Part shown: positions 48,405-57,008 of the stretch, one piece after another
Layout of the letters: each line of letters opens with the position of its first letter
How positions within the stretch are numbered: the first letter of the stretch is position 1
Source: Burkholderiales bacterium
GTDB lineage: Bacteria; Pseudomonadota; Gammaproteobacteria; Burkholderiales; Burkholderiaceae_C
Reading direction: 5' to 3'
Assembly (NCBI GenBank): GCA_029268225.1
Contig: JAJUGJ010000007.1
Span: 1-64,000 of the forward strand
Length of the DNA: 64,000 bases
Translations under genes and position numbers: made by a program
Notes under the pieces: generated by a model
Told to the model about the DNA's origin: nothing
The model's input: only the letters and a program-made list of their open reading frames with translations
Database searches by the model: none

Positions 48405-50012
48405 TCAGAACGTGGCGTTGAACTGGACTTGCCACAGGTTTTGGGTTTCGGGCTTGGCCTCGGTGGACACCGCACCGTTGAGCTGGTTGCGGGTGCGCAC
48501 GTAGTTCACCTGGAACTTGGTGGTCTCGGCAAAGAACACGTTCAGGCCCAGCGTGGTGGCGAACTTCTTGTCGTCGTTGACCAGGGCGCTGCGGTTGGGG
48601 TCCCAGGTGTCAAAGCGCACGAAGGCCTGATAGGACTTGGGCCAGTAGTCGTCGAACTTGCCCTGCTGGCGTGAACTGGCCAGGAACTGCTCGCCCCAGG
48701 TGTAGCCCAGGTTGATGTACTGGCCCACGCCGCGCTTGTAGCCATCGGCGTTCTTGCCAGAGGTGACCAGGGTGTCGAGCTTGTAGAGCTCCTGCTTGCC
48801 ATAGGCCCACTCGTAGGACACCGAGAACGGCAGGTGCGTCCAGTTGACGTCGAAGCCGAAAATGTCGTTGCGGCCTTTTTCCGTGGCCGTGGTCACGCCA
48901 GAGGTGCTGGCAGGGCCCAACGACAGATAGCCGCGGTAGTACGAAGCCCCAAGCTGCAGCTGACGCAGCCAGCTGTTGTAGTCCACCGGCAGGGTGTAGA
49001 CCAAGCGGGCGGCGATGTCGCGGTAGTCGTTGTTGTCGGCCTTGTTGGGGCCGTTGCCATTGAACAAGCCCAAGGAATAGGACAACAGCGGCGCGCGGTA
49101 GTTGTTGGTGAAGTCCACATAGGGGCTGACGTCGCCAGCCACCACCAGGCCCACCTGACGGTTGTTCAGGCCAAGGCCTGAGACAAAGCCGGCATTGCCG
49201 ATCACGGCCTTGACTTCAGGGTCCAGCGCCTGGGCATCCTGACCAAAAGCCACCGTCTGCTGACCCAGCGTGATCGTGCCCAGTGGGTCCTCGGGGTTAC
49301 CGGTGGACGGGTTGAAGCTGTAGCGGAGGTAGGCGTCCGTCAGATTCAGCCCGGTCTTGCCACTGGCAGCGGTGTTGTCCGAAGTCAGCGCCAGACGGTA
49401 GGTGAGGTTACGACCCTCGGCATAGTCACGGAACAGGTTGCCCGAGAAGTTCAGACCAAAGGCGGCGGCGTTGAAGCCGCTCTGGCGGATGTCGGTGGGG
49501 CCGTTGCCGCTGGACGACGCGGTGCGGGCTGCACCCGGATTCTGGAAGTCATGCCGCAGCGTGAGGGAGCCGCCGATGCGGGTGTTGCGGGTCACGCTGG
49601 GGATGTTGCGCTCCTGCAGGCGGGACTGGTCGTACTTGTAGTTCTCCAGGTCAGCCCGCAAGCCCGTGATGTCGGCCTGGGTCGCCGGTGTGCGAGCCTC
49701 GATCGCCTCCTTGGCCTCCTCACCCTCGGCAGACGCCACCACCTGCGAGGCGGCTTGGGCCGCTTGCTGTTGCTGCGTCAGCAAGGCGCGCAGCTCATTG
49801 ACCTGCTTGGTCAGCTCGTCGATGCGGGCCTGATCCAGAGAACTGGCCGAGGCCTTGGGGCTGCTCTTCTTGAGCTCCTGCACCTGCTTGCGCAGATCTT
49901 CCACCGTGCCTTTGAGGGAACGGATTTCGCTGGCGGGCTGCGCGTGGACAGCGGCACCGGACAGCGCCAGCACCACGGCACTGGCCAGCACGTTGGTTTT
50001 GAACGAATGCAC
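48405..50012 (-). CDS. Outer-membrane porin with N-terminal coiled coil
   Basis: 535 residues. A signal peptide (NVLASAVVLALSGAAVHA) is followed by a coiled-coil region (about 30-120, LKGTVEDLRKQVQELKKSS) that may reach to peptidoglycan, and a beta-barrel domain ending in the outer-membrane signature phenylalanine (FNATF). Start choice: the frame is open to 50078, but a -12/-24 element lies there; a GTG at 50012 with AAGGAG nine bases upstream is the better start. The gene would admit the transporter substrate to the periplasm. It is the first gene of the leftward sigma54-linked operon. Confidence 0.88.
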   Translation of the reverse strand: MHSFKTNVLASAVVLALSGAAVHAQPASEIRSLKGTVEDLRKQVQELKKSSPKASASSLDQARIDELTKQVNELRALLTQQQQAAQAASQVVASAEGEEAKEAIEARTPATQADITGLRADLENYKYDQSRLQERNIPSVTRNTRIGGSLTLRHDFQNPGAARTASSSGNGPTDIRQSGFNAAAFGLNFSGNLFRDYAEGRNLTYRLALTSDNTAASGKTGLNLTDAYLRYSFNPSTGNPEDPLGTITLGQQTVAFGQDAQALDPEVKAVIGNAGFVSGLGLNNRQVGLVVAGDVSPYVDFTNNYRAPLLSYSLGLFNGNGPNKADNNDYRDIAARLVYTLPVDYNSWLRQLQLGASYYRGYLSLGPASTSGVTTATEKGRNDIFGFDVNWTHLPFSVSYEWAYGKQELYKLDTLVTSGKNADGYKRGVGQYINLGYTWGEQFLASSRQQGKFDDYWPKSYQAFVRFDTWDPNRSALVNDDKKFATTLGLNVFFAETTKFQVNYVRTRNQLNGAVSTEAKPETQNLWQVQFNATF

Positions 50013-50073
50013 CTTGTATGACTCCTTGATATGCCTGAACGAATGGATTGCAAATCGACTTGAAACCCAATTA

Positions 50074-50089
50074 CGCATAAGGCGTGCCA
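50074..50089 (-). promoter_or_regulatory. Sigma54 promoter for the porin-transporter operon
   Basis: On the minus strand TGGCACG-N4-ATGCG, with GG and GC separated by exactly ten bases. The -24 half is consensus (TGGCACG); the -12 half keeps the essential GC. The start point would fall near 50063, about 50 bases before the proposed GTG start. This supports the shorter porin. Confidence 0.75.
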
Positions 50090-50305
50090 GCCTTTTTCAG
50101 GGTTTTTCAAGGGCTTGTGCTTATTTATCAATATGCACTGTTGATTTCCCAACATACCCCCTGCACCTTAATCAACAGGCGCCAAACACCCTCCCCACAC
50201 ATCACCAACATACCCAGAACTCATACCCATATCAAAAATACAAATACACAATCAAAACAAGCACTTAACAAACACCCACCCATCAATATCAGCCAAATCA
50301 AAAGC
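50090..50305. promoter_or_regulatory. AT-rich divergent regulatory region with inverted repeats (probable enhancer sites)
   Basis: Markedly AT-rich compared with the surrounding DNA. TGTTG-N6-CAACA (50139-50154) nests in TGTTGAT-N25-ATCAACA (50139-50177), which may be activator binding sites about 130-165 bp upstream of the rightward promoter and 50-90 bp upstream of the leftward one, normal distances for sigma54 activators. ATCAA occurs at least six times (near 50128, 50171, 50232, 50251, 50282 and 50297), resembling half of the IHF consensus, though none is a full site. Confidence 0.55.
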
Positions 50306-50321
50306 TGGCGCGATAGTTGCA
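50306..50321 (+). promoter_or_regulatory. Sigma54 promoter for the PSCyt2/PSD1-DUF1501 operon
   Basis: TGGCGCG-N4-TTGCA with GG and GC separated by exactly ten bases, a near-consensus -24/-12 element. The start point would be near 50333, giving a leader of about 130 bases before the ATG at 50465. The leader contains CCC-N10-GGG symmetry (near 50367-50382) whose role is unclear. Confidence 0.82.
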
Positions 50322-50464
50322 ATAGAGGACCGGCAGAGCGCGCAAAACACCACAGATCACGCCCCATCCCGTGATGCCATGGGTTTTGACGCAGCAAAAC
50401 AGGCTTATGTGCAATTCAGTCCGAGGCATGCGCAAACCGCATGAGGACCAAGGGGTAATGGAAA

Positions 50465-52810
50465 ATGAATAAGGCGATATATCTGTCTCTGGTCTTGGGA
50501 GCCGCCAACGCGGCATGGGCCGCAGACGCTCCCAAGAACGCCGCTGCTTCAGCCGCACCCGCGCGCTCGGCGGCCCCCAAAGCCTGGTCGGCCTACCAGC
50601 CGGTCAACGACGTGGCCCCCCCCGCCGTGCAACAAAAGAGCTGGGTGCGCAAACCCATCGATGCCTTCGTGCTGTCGGCGCTGGAAGCCAAGGGACTGAA
50701 GCCGTCCAAGGACGCCGACCGCGCCACCTTCATCCGCCGCGCCACCCTGGACGCCTGGGGCCTGCTGCCCACGCCCGAAGAGATCCAGGCCTTCGTGCAA
50801 GACAAGTCGCCCAACGCCTACGAAAAGCTGGTGGACCGCCTGCTGGCCTCGCATCGCTTCGGCGAGCGGCAGGCCCGTCGCTGGCTCGACCTGGCCCGCT
50901 ACGCCGACAGCACCGGCTTCCAGCAAGACCGCACCCGCCACAACAACTGGCGCTACCGCGACTACGTGATCGACGCCTTCAACGCCGACAAGCCCTTCAA
51001 CCGCTTCATCCAGGAGCAGATTGCCGGCGACGAGCTGTGGCCTGACAACCAGACGGCGCGCATCGCCACCGGCTTCTTGGCTGGCTACCCCGACAACTAC
51101 AACTCGCGCGATCTGGTGCAGCGCAAGTACCAGATCGAGACCGACCTGACCGACATGGTCGGTGAGGTGTTCCTGTCGAGCACCATCGGTTGCGCTCGTT
51201 GCCACAACCACAAGGCCGACCGTGTCAGCCAGAAGGAATACTTCCAGCTGCAGGCCTTCTTTGCGAACACCGCCTTCAACGAAAAGACGCCGCTGGCCAA
51301 GGGCTCCGAAACCGCTTACGACAAGGAGTACCAACAGGCACTGGCCACCTACCAGGAAGCCACCAAGGACATCCGTGCGCAACAGAAGGCCATCCTGGAC
51401 ACCGTGCGCGAGGCCGGGCGCAAGTACCACAACGAGCGCTACCTGACCGACAGCCGTGAGGCCATCTTCAAGCCGCAAAGCGAATGGACGGCGCTGGACC
51501 GCTGGGTGAACTGGCGCAAGGACGCCGTGGCCAGCGAGAGCGACATCGCCGGCTACCTGGAGGACACCACCAAGCCCGGCTTTCCGGCCTACAACCCCGA
51601 CAACATCGAGAAGTACAAGGAATACAAGCGTCTGTCGGCCGAACTCAAGAAGTTCGACAAGCTCAAGCCCACCCGCGTGCTGGGCCAGTACACCACCGCG
51701 CTGGAGCTGAGCGCCAAAGAGGTGCCGCCCACCCACGTGCGTTTCGGTGGCATTCACGAACGTCCGCTGGAAGCGGTAGAGCCCGGCATCCCCGCGCTGT
51801 GGGGCGGCAAGGTCCAGCTCGACATCAAGCCCACGGCCACCTCGTCGGGTCGCCGCACCGCGCTGGCCAACTGGCTGAGCAGCGACAGCAACCCGTTGAC
51901 CGCCCGCGTCTATGCCAACCGCGTCTGGGCGCAGTACTTTGACAAGGGCATCATCGAAACCGTGCAGGACTTCGGTCGCGCCGGTGCCAAGCCCACCCAC
52001 CCTGAGTTGCTGGATCACCTGGCGAGCCAGTTCGTGCAAAACGGCTGGAGCATCAAGAAGCTGCACCGCGAGATCCTGCTGTCGAGCACCTACCGCCAGG
52101 CCTCGGACGAACGCGCCGACGTGCTGAAGGCCGATCCGTACAACAAGCTGCTGGCCGTCTATCCGCGCAAGCGACTGGACGCCGAAGTCATCCGCGACTC
52201 GCTGTTGTACGCCTCGGGCCTGCTGGTCGACAAGGTGGGTGGCCCCTCGGTGCTGCCTCCCATCGTCAAGGGCTCGGCTGGTCTGGGCAACTCGGTGGAC
52301 TTCGCTGGGGACACCACCTGGGCCGTCTCGGAGAACAAGGAAGACTGGTACCGCCGCAGCCTGTACGTGTTCTCGCGTCGCAGCTTCCCCTACCCCGTCA
52401 CGTCGAACTTCGACCTGCCCAACCCCAACGCGCCGCACCACAAGCGTGATGTGACCACCACGCCGCTGCAAGCGCTGACGCTGTTCAACAGCGAGGTGGT
52501 GTTCGACTGGTCGCAGGCCCTGGCCGGACGCGTGGTGAACGAAGCCGGTGCGAACGAGACCGCACAGCTCAACCGCCTCTACCAGATCCTGTTTGCCCGC
52601 CCCGCCAACAAGCAGGAGCTGGCCACGCTCAAGAGCTTCCTGGCCGAACAGCAGATCGCCATCCGCCAACGCGCCGCCAACGGCAAGTTTGAAGTCGCCG
52701 TGCCCTCGGGCATCAAGACCAACGCCCAGTTCGACCCGGTGAAGTCGGCCGCCTTCGTGGACCTGGTCCACACGGTCGCCAACTCCAACGACTTTGCCTA
52801 CCGCTTCTGA
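50465..52810 (+). CDS. PSCyt2/PSD1 (DUF1549-DUF1553) exported haem protein
   Basis: 781 residues with a signal peptide (AIYLSLVLGAANAAWAAD). DUF1549 (about 60-260) contains a single haem-c motif CARCH (Cys 243, Cys 246, His 247) in the family-typical context SSTIGCARCHNHKADRVSQKEYFQL. DUF1553 (about 470-760) shows SSGRRTALANWLSSDSNPLTARVYANRVWAQYF and the C-terminal NPNAPHHKRDVTTTPLQALTLFNS. The pair is mostly known from Planctomycetes, where its function is unknown; the usual extra PSCyt1 domain is missing here. First gene of the rightward operon; DUF1501 follows 35 bp later. Confidence 0.92.
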   Translation: MNKAIYLSLVLGAANAAWAADAPKNAAASAAPARSAAPKAWSAYQPVNDVAPPAVQQKSWVRKPIDAFVLSALEAKGLKPSKDADRATFIRRATLDAWGLLPTPEEIQAFVQDKSPNAYEKLVDRLLASHRFGERQARRWLDLARYADSTGFQQDRTRHNNWRYRDYVIDAFNADKPFNRFIQEQIAGDELWPDNQTARIATGFLAGYPDNYNSRDLVQRKYQIETDLTDMVGEVFLSSTIGCARCHNHKADRVSQKEYFQLQAFFANTAFNEKTPLAKGSETAYDKEYQQALATYQEATKDIRAQQKAILDTVREAGRKYHNERYLTDSREAIFKPQSEWTALDRWVNWRKDAVASESDIAGYLEDTTKPGFPAYNPDNIEKYKEYKRLSAELKKFDKLKPTRVLGQYTTALELSAKEVPPTHVRFGGIHERPLEAVEPGIPALWGGKVQLDIKPTATSSGRRTALANWLSSDSNPLTARVYANRVWAQYFDKGIIETVQDFGRAGAKPTHPELLDHLASQFVQNGWSIKKLHREILLSSTYRQASDERADVLKADPYNKLLAVYPRKRLDAEVIRDSLLYASGLLVDKVGGPSVLPPIVKGSAGLGNSVDFAGDTTWAVSENKEDWYRRSLYVFSRRSFPYPVTSNFDLPNPNAPHHKRDVTTTPLQALTLFNSEVVFDWSQALAGRVVNEAGANETAQLNRLYQILFARPANKQELATLKSFLAEQQIAIRQRAANGKFEVAVPSGIKTNAQFDPVKSAAFVDLVHTVANSNDFAYRF

Positions 52811-52845
52811 GCCTCACCTCTTCACGCACACACAAGGACATTCAC

Positions 52846-54294
52846 ATGAGCCACGATTCACGTCGTCAATTCCTCTTCAAGTCCGGCCTGGGCGTCGGTG
52901 GCGCTGCCCTGGGCGGCTTCATCCCCGGCGTGGGCACCCTCCAGGCGGCCAGTGCGGCCGAGCTGGCCGACCCGCTGGCCCCGAAGGACCCGCACTTCCC
53001 TGCCAAGGTCCAGTCGGTGATCTGGTTGCATCAGGAAGGCGCGCCCAGCACGCTGGACCTGTACGACTACAAGCCCGACCTGATCAAGCTGGCCGGCCAG
53101 CACGTGCCCGCCTCCTTCCTCAAGGGCATCAAGACCAGCACCCAGGGCGGCCTGGGCAAGCTCTACGCCTCCAAGCGCACCTGGAAGCAGCACGGCGAAA
53201 GCGGCGCCTGGTTCTCGGACCTGCTGCCCAACCTGGCCCAACACGCCGACAAGATGACCTTCATCAAGTCGAGCGTTACGGTGGGCGCCACCCACGACAT
53301 CTCCATCCTCAAGCTCAACACCGGCGACCTGAACCCCGGACGCCCCTCGCTGGGCGCCTGGATCACCTACGCGCTGGGTTCGCGCAACAAGGATCTGCCG
53401 GCCTACGTGGTGCTCTACAACGGCGACCGCGAGCCGCGCGCCGGCTCGGCCAACTGGAACGCAGGCTTCCTGCCCGCGGTGTACCAGGGCACGCCCTTCC
53501 GCCCCGGCAACTCTCCCATCCTCTACCTGGACCGCCCGGACGCCCGCAACCCCACGCAGCAGCGCAAGTCCCTGGACCTGCTCAAGCGCCTGAACAACCT
53601 GGGTGCTGAGCGCTACCCGAACGACTCGGAGCTGCGCGCCCGCCTGCAATCGTACGAGTTGGCCGACCGCATGCAGGCCGCGGCTCCGGTGGCGGTGGAC
53701 ATCAGCAAAGAAACGGCCGCCACCCGCGAGCTGTATGGCATCAACGACAAGGTCAGCCAAAGCTATGGCGAGGTGCTGCTGCGCGCCCGTCGCCTGGTCG
53801 AGAACGGCGTGCGCTTCATCCAGGTGGTCTCCGGCCTGCCCAACAGCGTCGAATCCGAACGCCGCGACTGGGACGCCCACGACGATCTGGAGACCAACCA
53901 CGGCACGATGGCCCGCATGGTGGACAAGCCCATCGCCGGCCTGCTGGCCGATCTGAAGTCGCGTGGCCTGCTGGAGAGCACGCTGGTGGTCTGGACCTCC
54001 GAGTTCGGCCGCACCTCCTGGGGCGAAAGCGGCACCGGCCGCGACCACAACCCCTGGGGCTACACCCAGTGGCTGGCGGGCGGCGGCCTGAAGGCGGGCT
54101 ACACCTACGGCGCCACCGACGAGATCGGCCTGCAAACGGCCGACAAGGACAAGGCCGTGGACACCTACGACCTGCACGCCACCGTGCTGCAGCTGCTGGG
54201 CCTGAACCATCTGAAGACGACCTACCTGACCAACGGCCGCACCGAGCGCCCCACGGTGGTCTACGGCAAGGTCGTGACCGACATCCTGGCCTGA
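52846..54294 (+). CDS. DUF1501 protein, Tat-exported, alkaline-phosphatase/sulfatase-like superfamily
   Basis: 482 residues. A Tat signal SRRQFLFKSGLGVGGAAL leads to a DUF1501 domain with VIWLHQEGAPSTLDLYDYKP, KQHGESGAWFSDLLPNL, GRPSLGAWITYALGS, TSEFGRTSWGESGTGRDHNP and the terminal DLHATVLQLLGLNH, all at the expected places. The fold belongs to the alkaline-phosphatase-like group, whose members cleave phosphate or sulfate esters, but no activity is established for DUF1501. The canonical NHDPA-type motif reads ATHDISILKLNTG here. DUF1501 genes normally neighbour PSCyt2/PSD1 genes, as here. Confidence 0.92.
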   Translation: MSHDSRRQFLFKSGLGVGGAALGGFIPGVGTLQAASAAELADPLAPKDPHFPAKVQSVIWLHQEGAPSTLDLYDYKPDLIKLAGQHVPASFLKGIKTSTQGGLGKLYASKRTWKQHGESGAWFSDLLPNLAQHADKMTFIKSSVTVGATHDISILKLNTGDLNPGRPSLGAWITYALGSRNKDLPAYVVLYNGDREPRAGSANWNAGFLPAVYQGTPFRPGNSPILYLDRPDARNPTQQRKSLDLLKRLNNLGAERYPNDSELRARLQSYELADRMQAAAPVAVDISKETAATRELYGINDKVSQSYGEVLLRARRLVENGVRFIQVVSGLPNSVESERRDWDAHDDLETNHGTMARMVDKPIAGLLADLKSRGLLESTLVVWTSEFGRTSWGESGTGRDHNPWGYTQWLAGGGLKAGYTYGATDEIGLQTADKDKAVDTYDLHATVLQLLGLNHLKTTYLTNGRTERPTVVYGKVVTDILA

Positions 54295-54363
54295 CGCCGG
54301 GAACCTGGTGCCGCCGCCACATGGGCGTGGCCGCGGCACCGGCCTTTGAACAAAGCACCTGAC

Positions 54364-54762
54364 ATGAAGCTGTTATTTCGTATGCGCAAGCCCACCCTGG
54401 TGATCAGTGCCCTGCTGGCCGTGGCCGGCGCCGTGCATGCCGCGCTGCCGGCACTGGACATGGACCTGATGCAAACCATCGAGGACACCAACAAGAGCAT
54501 GGCCTCGCACATCGCCGGCAGCGATGCCGCTGGCAGCCTGAAAGATGCCCAGGAGCTGCACGAACTGTTTGGCGCGGTCGAAGCCCATTACGTGGGCAAA
54601 GGCGATGCCGTCGATGGCGTGGAGCTGTCGCGCAAGAGCCTGCAGTTGACGAAGAAGATCACCGAGCAGGTCGGCAGCAAGGATTTCACCGGCGCCTCCG
54701 AGTCGGCCACCGAGCTGTCGCGCACTTGCCGCGCCTGCCACACCTTCTACAAGCAATCCTGA
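54364..54762 (+). CDS. Small exported cytochrome c with C-terminal haem motif (c'/c556-like)
   Basis: 132 residues. After a signal peptide (LVISALLAVAGAVHA) a helical region precedes one CRACH haem site (Cys 122, Cys 125, His 126) near the C-terminus, the position found in four-helix cytochromes c' and c556. The ATG at 54364 is chosen over one six codons upstream. It is in operon with DUF1501 (69 bp before) and the dihaem cytochrome (15 bp after). Confidence 0.85.
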   Translation: MKLLFRMRKPTLVISALLAVAGAVHAALPALDMDLMQTIEDTNKSMASHIAGSDAAGSLKDAQELHELFGAVEAHYVGKGDAVDGVELSRKSLQLTKKITEQVGSKDFTGASESATELSRTCRACHTFYKQS

Positions 54763-54777
54763 CATGAAGGATCGCCT

Positions 54778-55452
54778 GTGAAGTCATGGTTGTACCCCGT
54801 GCTGCTCTCACTGTCCCTGGGCCTGGTCTGGTCGGCCCACGCGGCCAACGCCAAGCGCAAGGCACCGCCCGCCCAGGTGGCATCGCCCCCGGGTGACCCG
54901 GTGCTGGGCAAGGACAAGGCCGATGCCGAGCGCTGCATCGAATGCCATGGTGTGGACGGCCATGGCGCCGGTCACGCCAACGGCCCCGAGGGCAAGTTCG
55001 CGAAGCTGGCGGGCCAGCATCCCGACTACATCCTCAAGCAAATCCGCGACTTCCGCTCCGGTGCGCGCAAGCACGACCAGATGGCCATCATGGCCCGCAG
55101 CGTGTCCGACGAAGACGTGCGTGACATCGCCGCCTACTTCGCCAGCCAGCCTGGCATGAAGGGCGAAGGCGGTGATGCGCACACGGTCGGCCGGCGGCTC
55201 TATGAGCAAGGCGATGCCGCACGCGGCGTGCTGGCCTGCGTGCAGTGCCACGGCGCCCAGGGCAAAGGCGTGGCCGGGCTGCCGCTGGTGCCGGTGATCG
55301 GTGGGCAAGAGTGGCGCTACCTCGACCAGCAACTGCGCGACTGGCGCTCCGGCGAGCGCCGCAACAGCGCCGATGGCGTGATGAACCAGGTGCTCAAACC
55401 CCTCACCGATGCCGAGGTGGAAAGCCTGGCCCTCTACCTGTCCGGCTTGTGA
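54778..55452 (+). CDS. Dihaem cytochrome c (c4-like)
   Basis: 224 residues with a signal peptide and two haem-c domains: CIECH (Cys 53/56, His 57) and CVQCH (Cys 154/157, His 158). Methionines such as in DQMAIMA and DGVMNQV are probable sixth ligands. The family (cytochrome c4) shuttles electrons in the periplasm, usually towards terminal oxidases. The start codon is GTG or TTG-type near 54778, within 16 bases of the previous stop. Confidence 0.87.
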   Translation: MKSWLYPVLLSLSLGLVWSAHAANAKRKAPPAQVASPPGDPVLGKDKADAERCIECHGVDGHGAGHANGPEGKFAKLAGQHPDYILKQIRDFRSGARKHDQMAIMARSVSDEDVRDIAAYFASQPGMKGEGGDAHTVGRRLYEQGDAARGVLACVQCHGAQGKGVAGLPLVPVIGGQEWRYLDQQLRDWRSGERRNSADGVMNQVLKPLTDAEVESLALYLSGL

Positions 55453-55481
55453 AGCCGGCCCACAACTTCTTGGAGAACCTG

Positions 55482-56081
55482 ATGAAACGATGGATCGTGA
55501 GTGGCCTGGCCTCGGCCTTGATGAGCCTGCCCGCCTGGGCCGCCCTGCAAGCCGGCGATGCGGCCCCCGACTTCACGCTGCAAGCCTCGCTCAACGGCAA
55601 GGCCTTTGCCTACTCGCTCAAAGCCCAGTTGCAAAAGGGCCCGGTGGTCGTCTATTTCTACCCCTCGGCCTACACGGGCGGCTGCAACATCCAGGCACGC
55701 ACCTTTGCCCTCCACGCGGACAAGTTCGCAGCCGCGGGCGCCTCGGTGATCGGCGTGTCGCTCGACAGCATCGAGCGCCTGAACAAGTTCTCGGCCGACC
55801 CCGAGTACTGCGCCGGCAAGGTGGCCGTGGCCTCCGACGCCAAGGGCGAGGTCTCGCGCGCCTTTGCGCTGAACGTGGCCGAGCGGGCCGGGCGCAAGGA
55901 CACCCGTGGCGAAGACATCGACCACGCCTTCGTCGAGCGCACCACCTTCATCCTCACCCCCGACGGCAAGGTCGCTGCCACCGTGGGCGGGCTGCCGCCC
56001 GCGGCCAATGTCGAGCAGACGCTGAGCGTGGTGCAAGGCCTGAAGGACCGCACCGCTTCACGTCAGGAGCTCACCCCATGA
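55482..56081 (+). CDS. Exported peroxiredoxin (AhpC/TSA-BCP type)
   Basis: About 199 residues with a signal peptide (ASALMSLPAWAALQ), then a thioredoxin-fold peroxidase domain: GDAAPDFTLQASLNG, VVVYFYPSAYTGGCNIQ with the peroxidatic Cys, a second Cys in DPEYCAGKVAV, and TFILTPDGKVAATVGG. In the family it reduces peroxides, here in the periplasm. The ATG at 55482 has a GGAG ribosome binding site. Its stop overlaps the next start (ATGA). Confidence 0.9.
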   Translation: MKRWIVSGLASALMSLPAWAALQAGDAAPDFTLQASLNGKAFAYSLKAQLQKGPVVVYFYPSAYTGGCNIQARTFALHADKFAAAGASVIGVSLDSIERLNKFSADPEYCAGKVAVASDAKGEVSRAFALNVAERAGRKDTRGEDIDHAFVERTTFILTPDGKVAATVGGLPPAANVEQTLSVVQGLKDRTASRQELTP

Positions 56082-56968
56082 CCCGCAAGACCGCCCAGGA
56101 TTTCGCCCCGGAAGTGCTCAAGCTGTTCGACCAGTACGTGCACGGCCTGCTGAGCCGCCGTGGCTTTGTGCATGGTGCGGCCAAGTACACCGCCGGCATC
56201 GTCGCTGCCGAGGCCGTGCTGGCCGAGCTGAGCCCCAACTTCGCCCATGCGCAGCAGGTGTCCCACACCGATGAGCGCATCCGCGCCACCTACATCGAGA
56301 TCCCCTCGCCGCAGGGCTACGAGACCGTGCGCGGCTACCTGGTGCAGCCCGTCGGCCGCACGGGTCGCCTGCCCACCGTGCTGGTGGTGCACGAAAACCG
56401 CGGCCTCAATCCCCACATCGAAGACGTGGCCCGCCGCCTGGCGCTGGAAGGCTTCATCGCCTTTGCGCCCGATGCGCTCTACCCTCTGGGCGGCTACCCC
56501 GGCGACGAAGACAAGGCCCGTGCCCTGTTCCCGCAACTGGACCAAACGCGCACCCGCGCCGACTTCCTGGCCTCGGCCGCCTACCTCAAGCAGCTGCCGC
56601 GCGGCAACGGCAAGGTCGGCGTCGTAGGCTTTTGCTACGGCGGGGGCATGGCCAACTACCTCGCCACCCAGCTGCCCGACCTGGCTGCCGCCGTGCCCTT
56701 CTACGGCGCCCACCCGCCCGATGCCGATGTGGCCCGCATCCAGGCGCCCCTGCTGGTGCAACTCGCGTCCAACGACGAGCGCATCAATGCCGACTGGCCG
56801 CGCTACGAAGCCGCACTCCAGCGCCACCAGCGCCGCTACCAGGCCCACATCTACCCGAACACGCAGCACGGTTTCCACAACGACACCACGCCGCGTTACG
56901 ACCAGGCCGCCGCCGCGCTCGCCTGGCAGCGCACCGTGGCCTTCTTCCAGCAACACCTGCGCGACTGA
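56078..56968 (+). CDS. Dienelactone hydrolase family protein, Tat-exported (YghX-like)
   Basis: About 296 residues. The N-terminus has a delayed twin-arginine, LLSRRGFVHGAAKYTAGIVAAEAV, like YghX-type proteins. The alpha/beta hydrolase core contains VVHENRGLNPHIEDVARRLA, the nucleophile Cys in VGFCYGGGMANYL, an Asp in NDERINADWPRY and His in QHGFHNDT. The family opens lactones or esters. Export is unusual for enzymes of this group and places the reaction in the periplasm with the cytochromes. Confidence 0.9.
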   Translation: MTRKTAQDFAPEVLKLFDQYVHGLLSRRGFVHGAAKYTAGIVAAEAVLAELSPNFAHAQQVSHTDERIRATYIEIPSPQGYETVRGYLVQPVGRTGRLPTVLVVHENRGLNPHIEDVARRLALEGFIAFAPDALYPLGGYPGDEDKARALFPQLDQTRTRADFLASAAYLKQLPRGNGKVGVVGFCYGGGMANYLATQLPDLAAAVPFYGAHPPDADVARIQAPLLVQLASNDERINADWPRYEAALQRHQRRYQAHIYPNTQHGFHNDTTPRYDQAAAALAWQRTVAFFQQHLRD

Positions 56969-57008
56969 GCGCAGCCCTTTTCATATCCAACCACGTGAAG
57001 GAACACAA

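Noticed and set aside
50549..52771. Open frame of 740 codons opposite the PSCyt2/PSD1 gene
   Set aside because: The plus-strand protein has clear domains and a haem site; the opposite translation is Val/Gly/Gln-rich without motifs.
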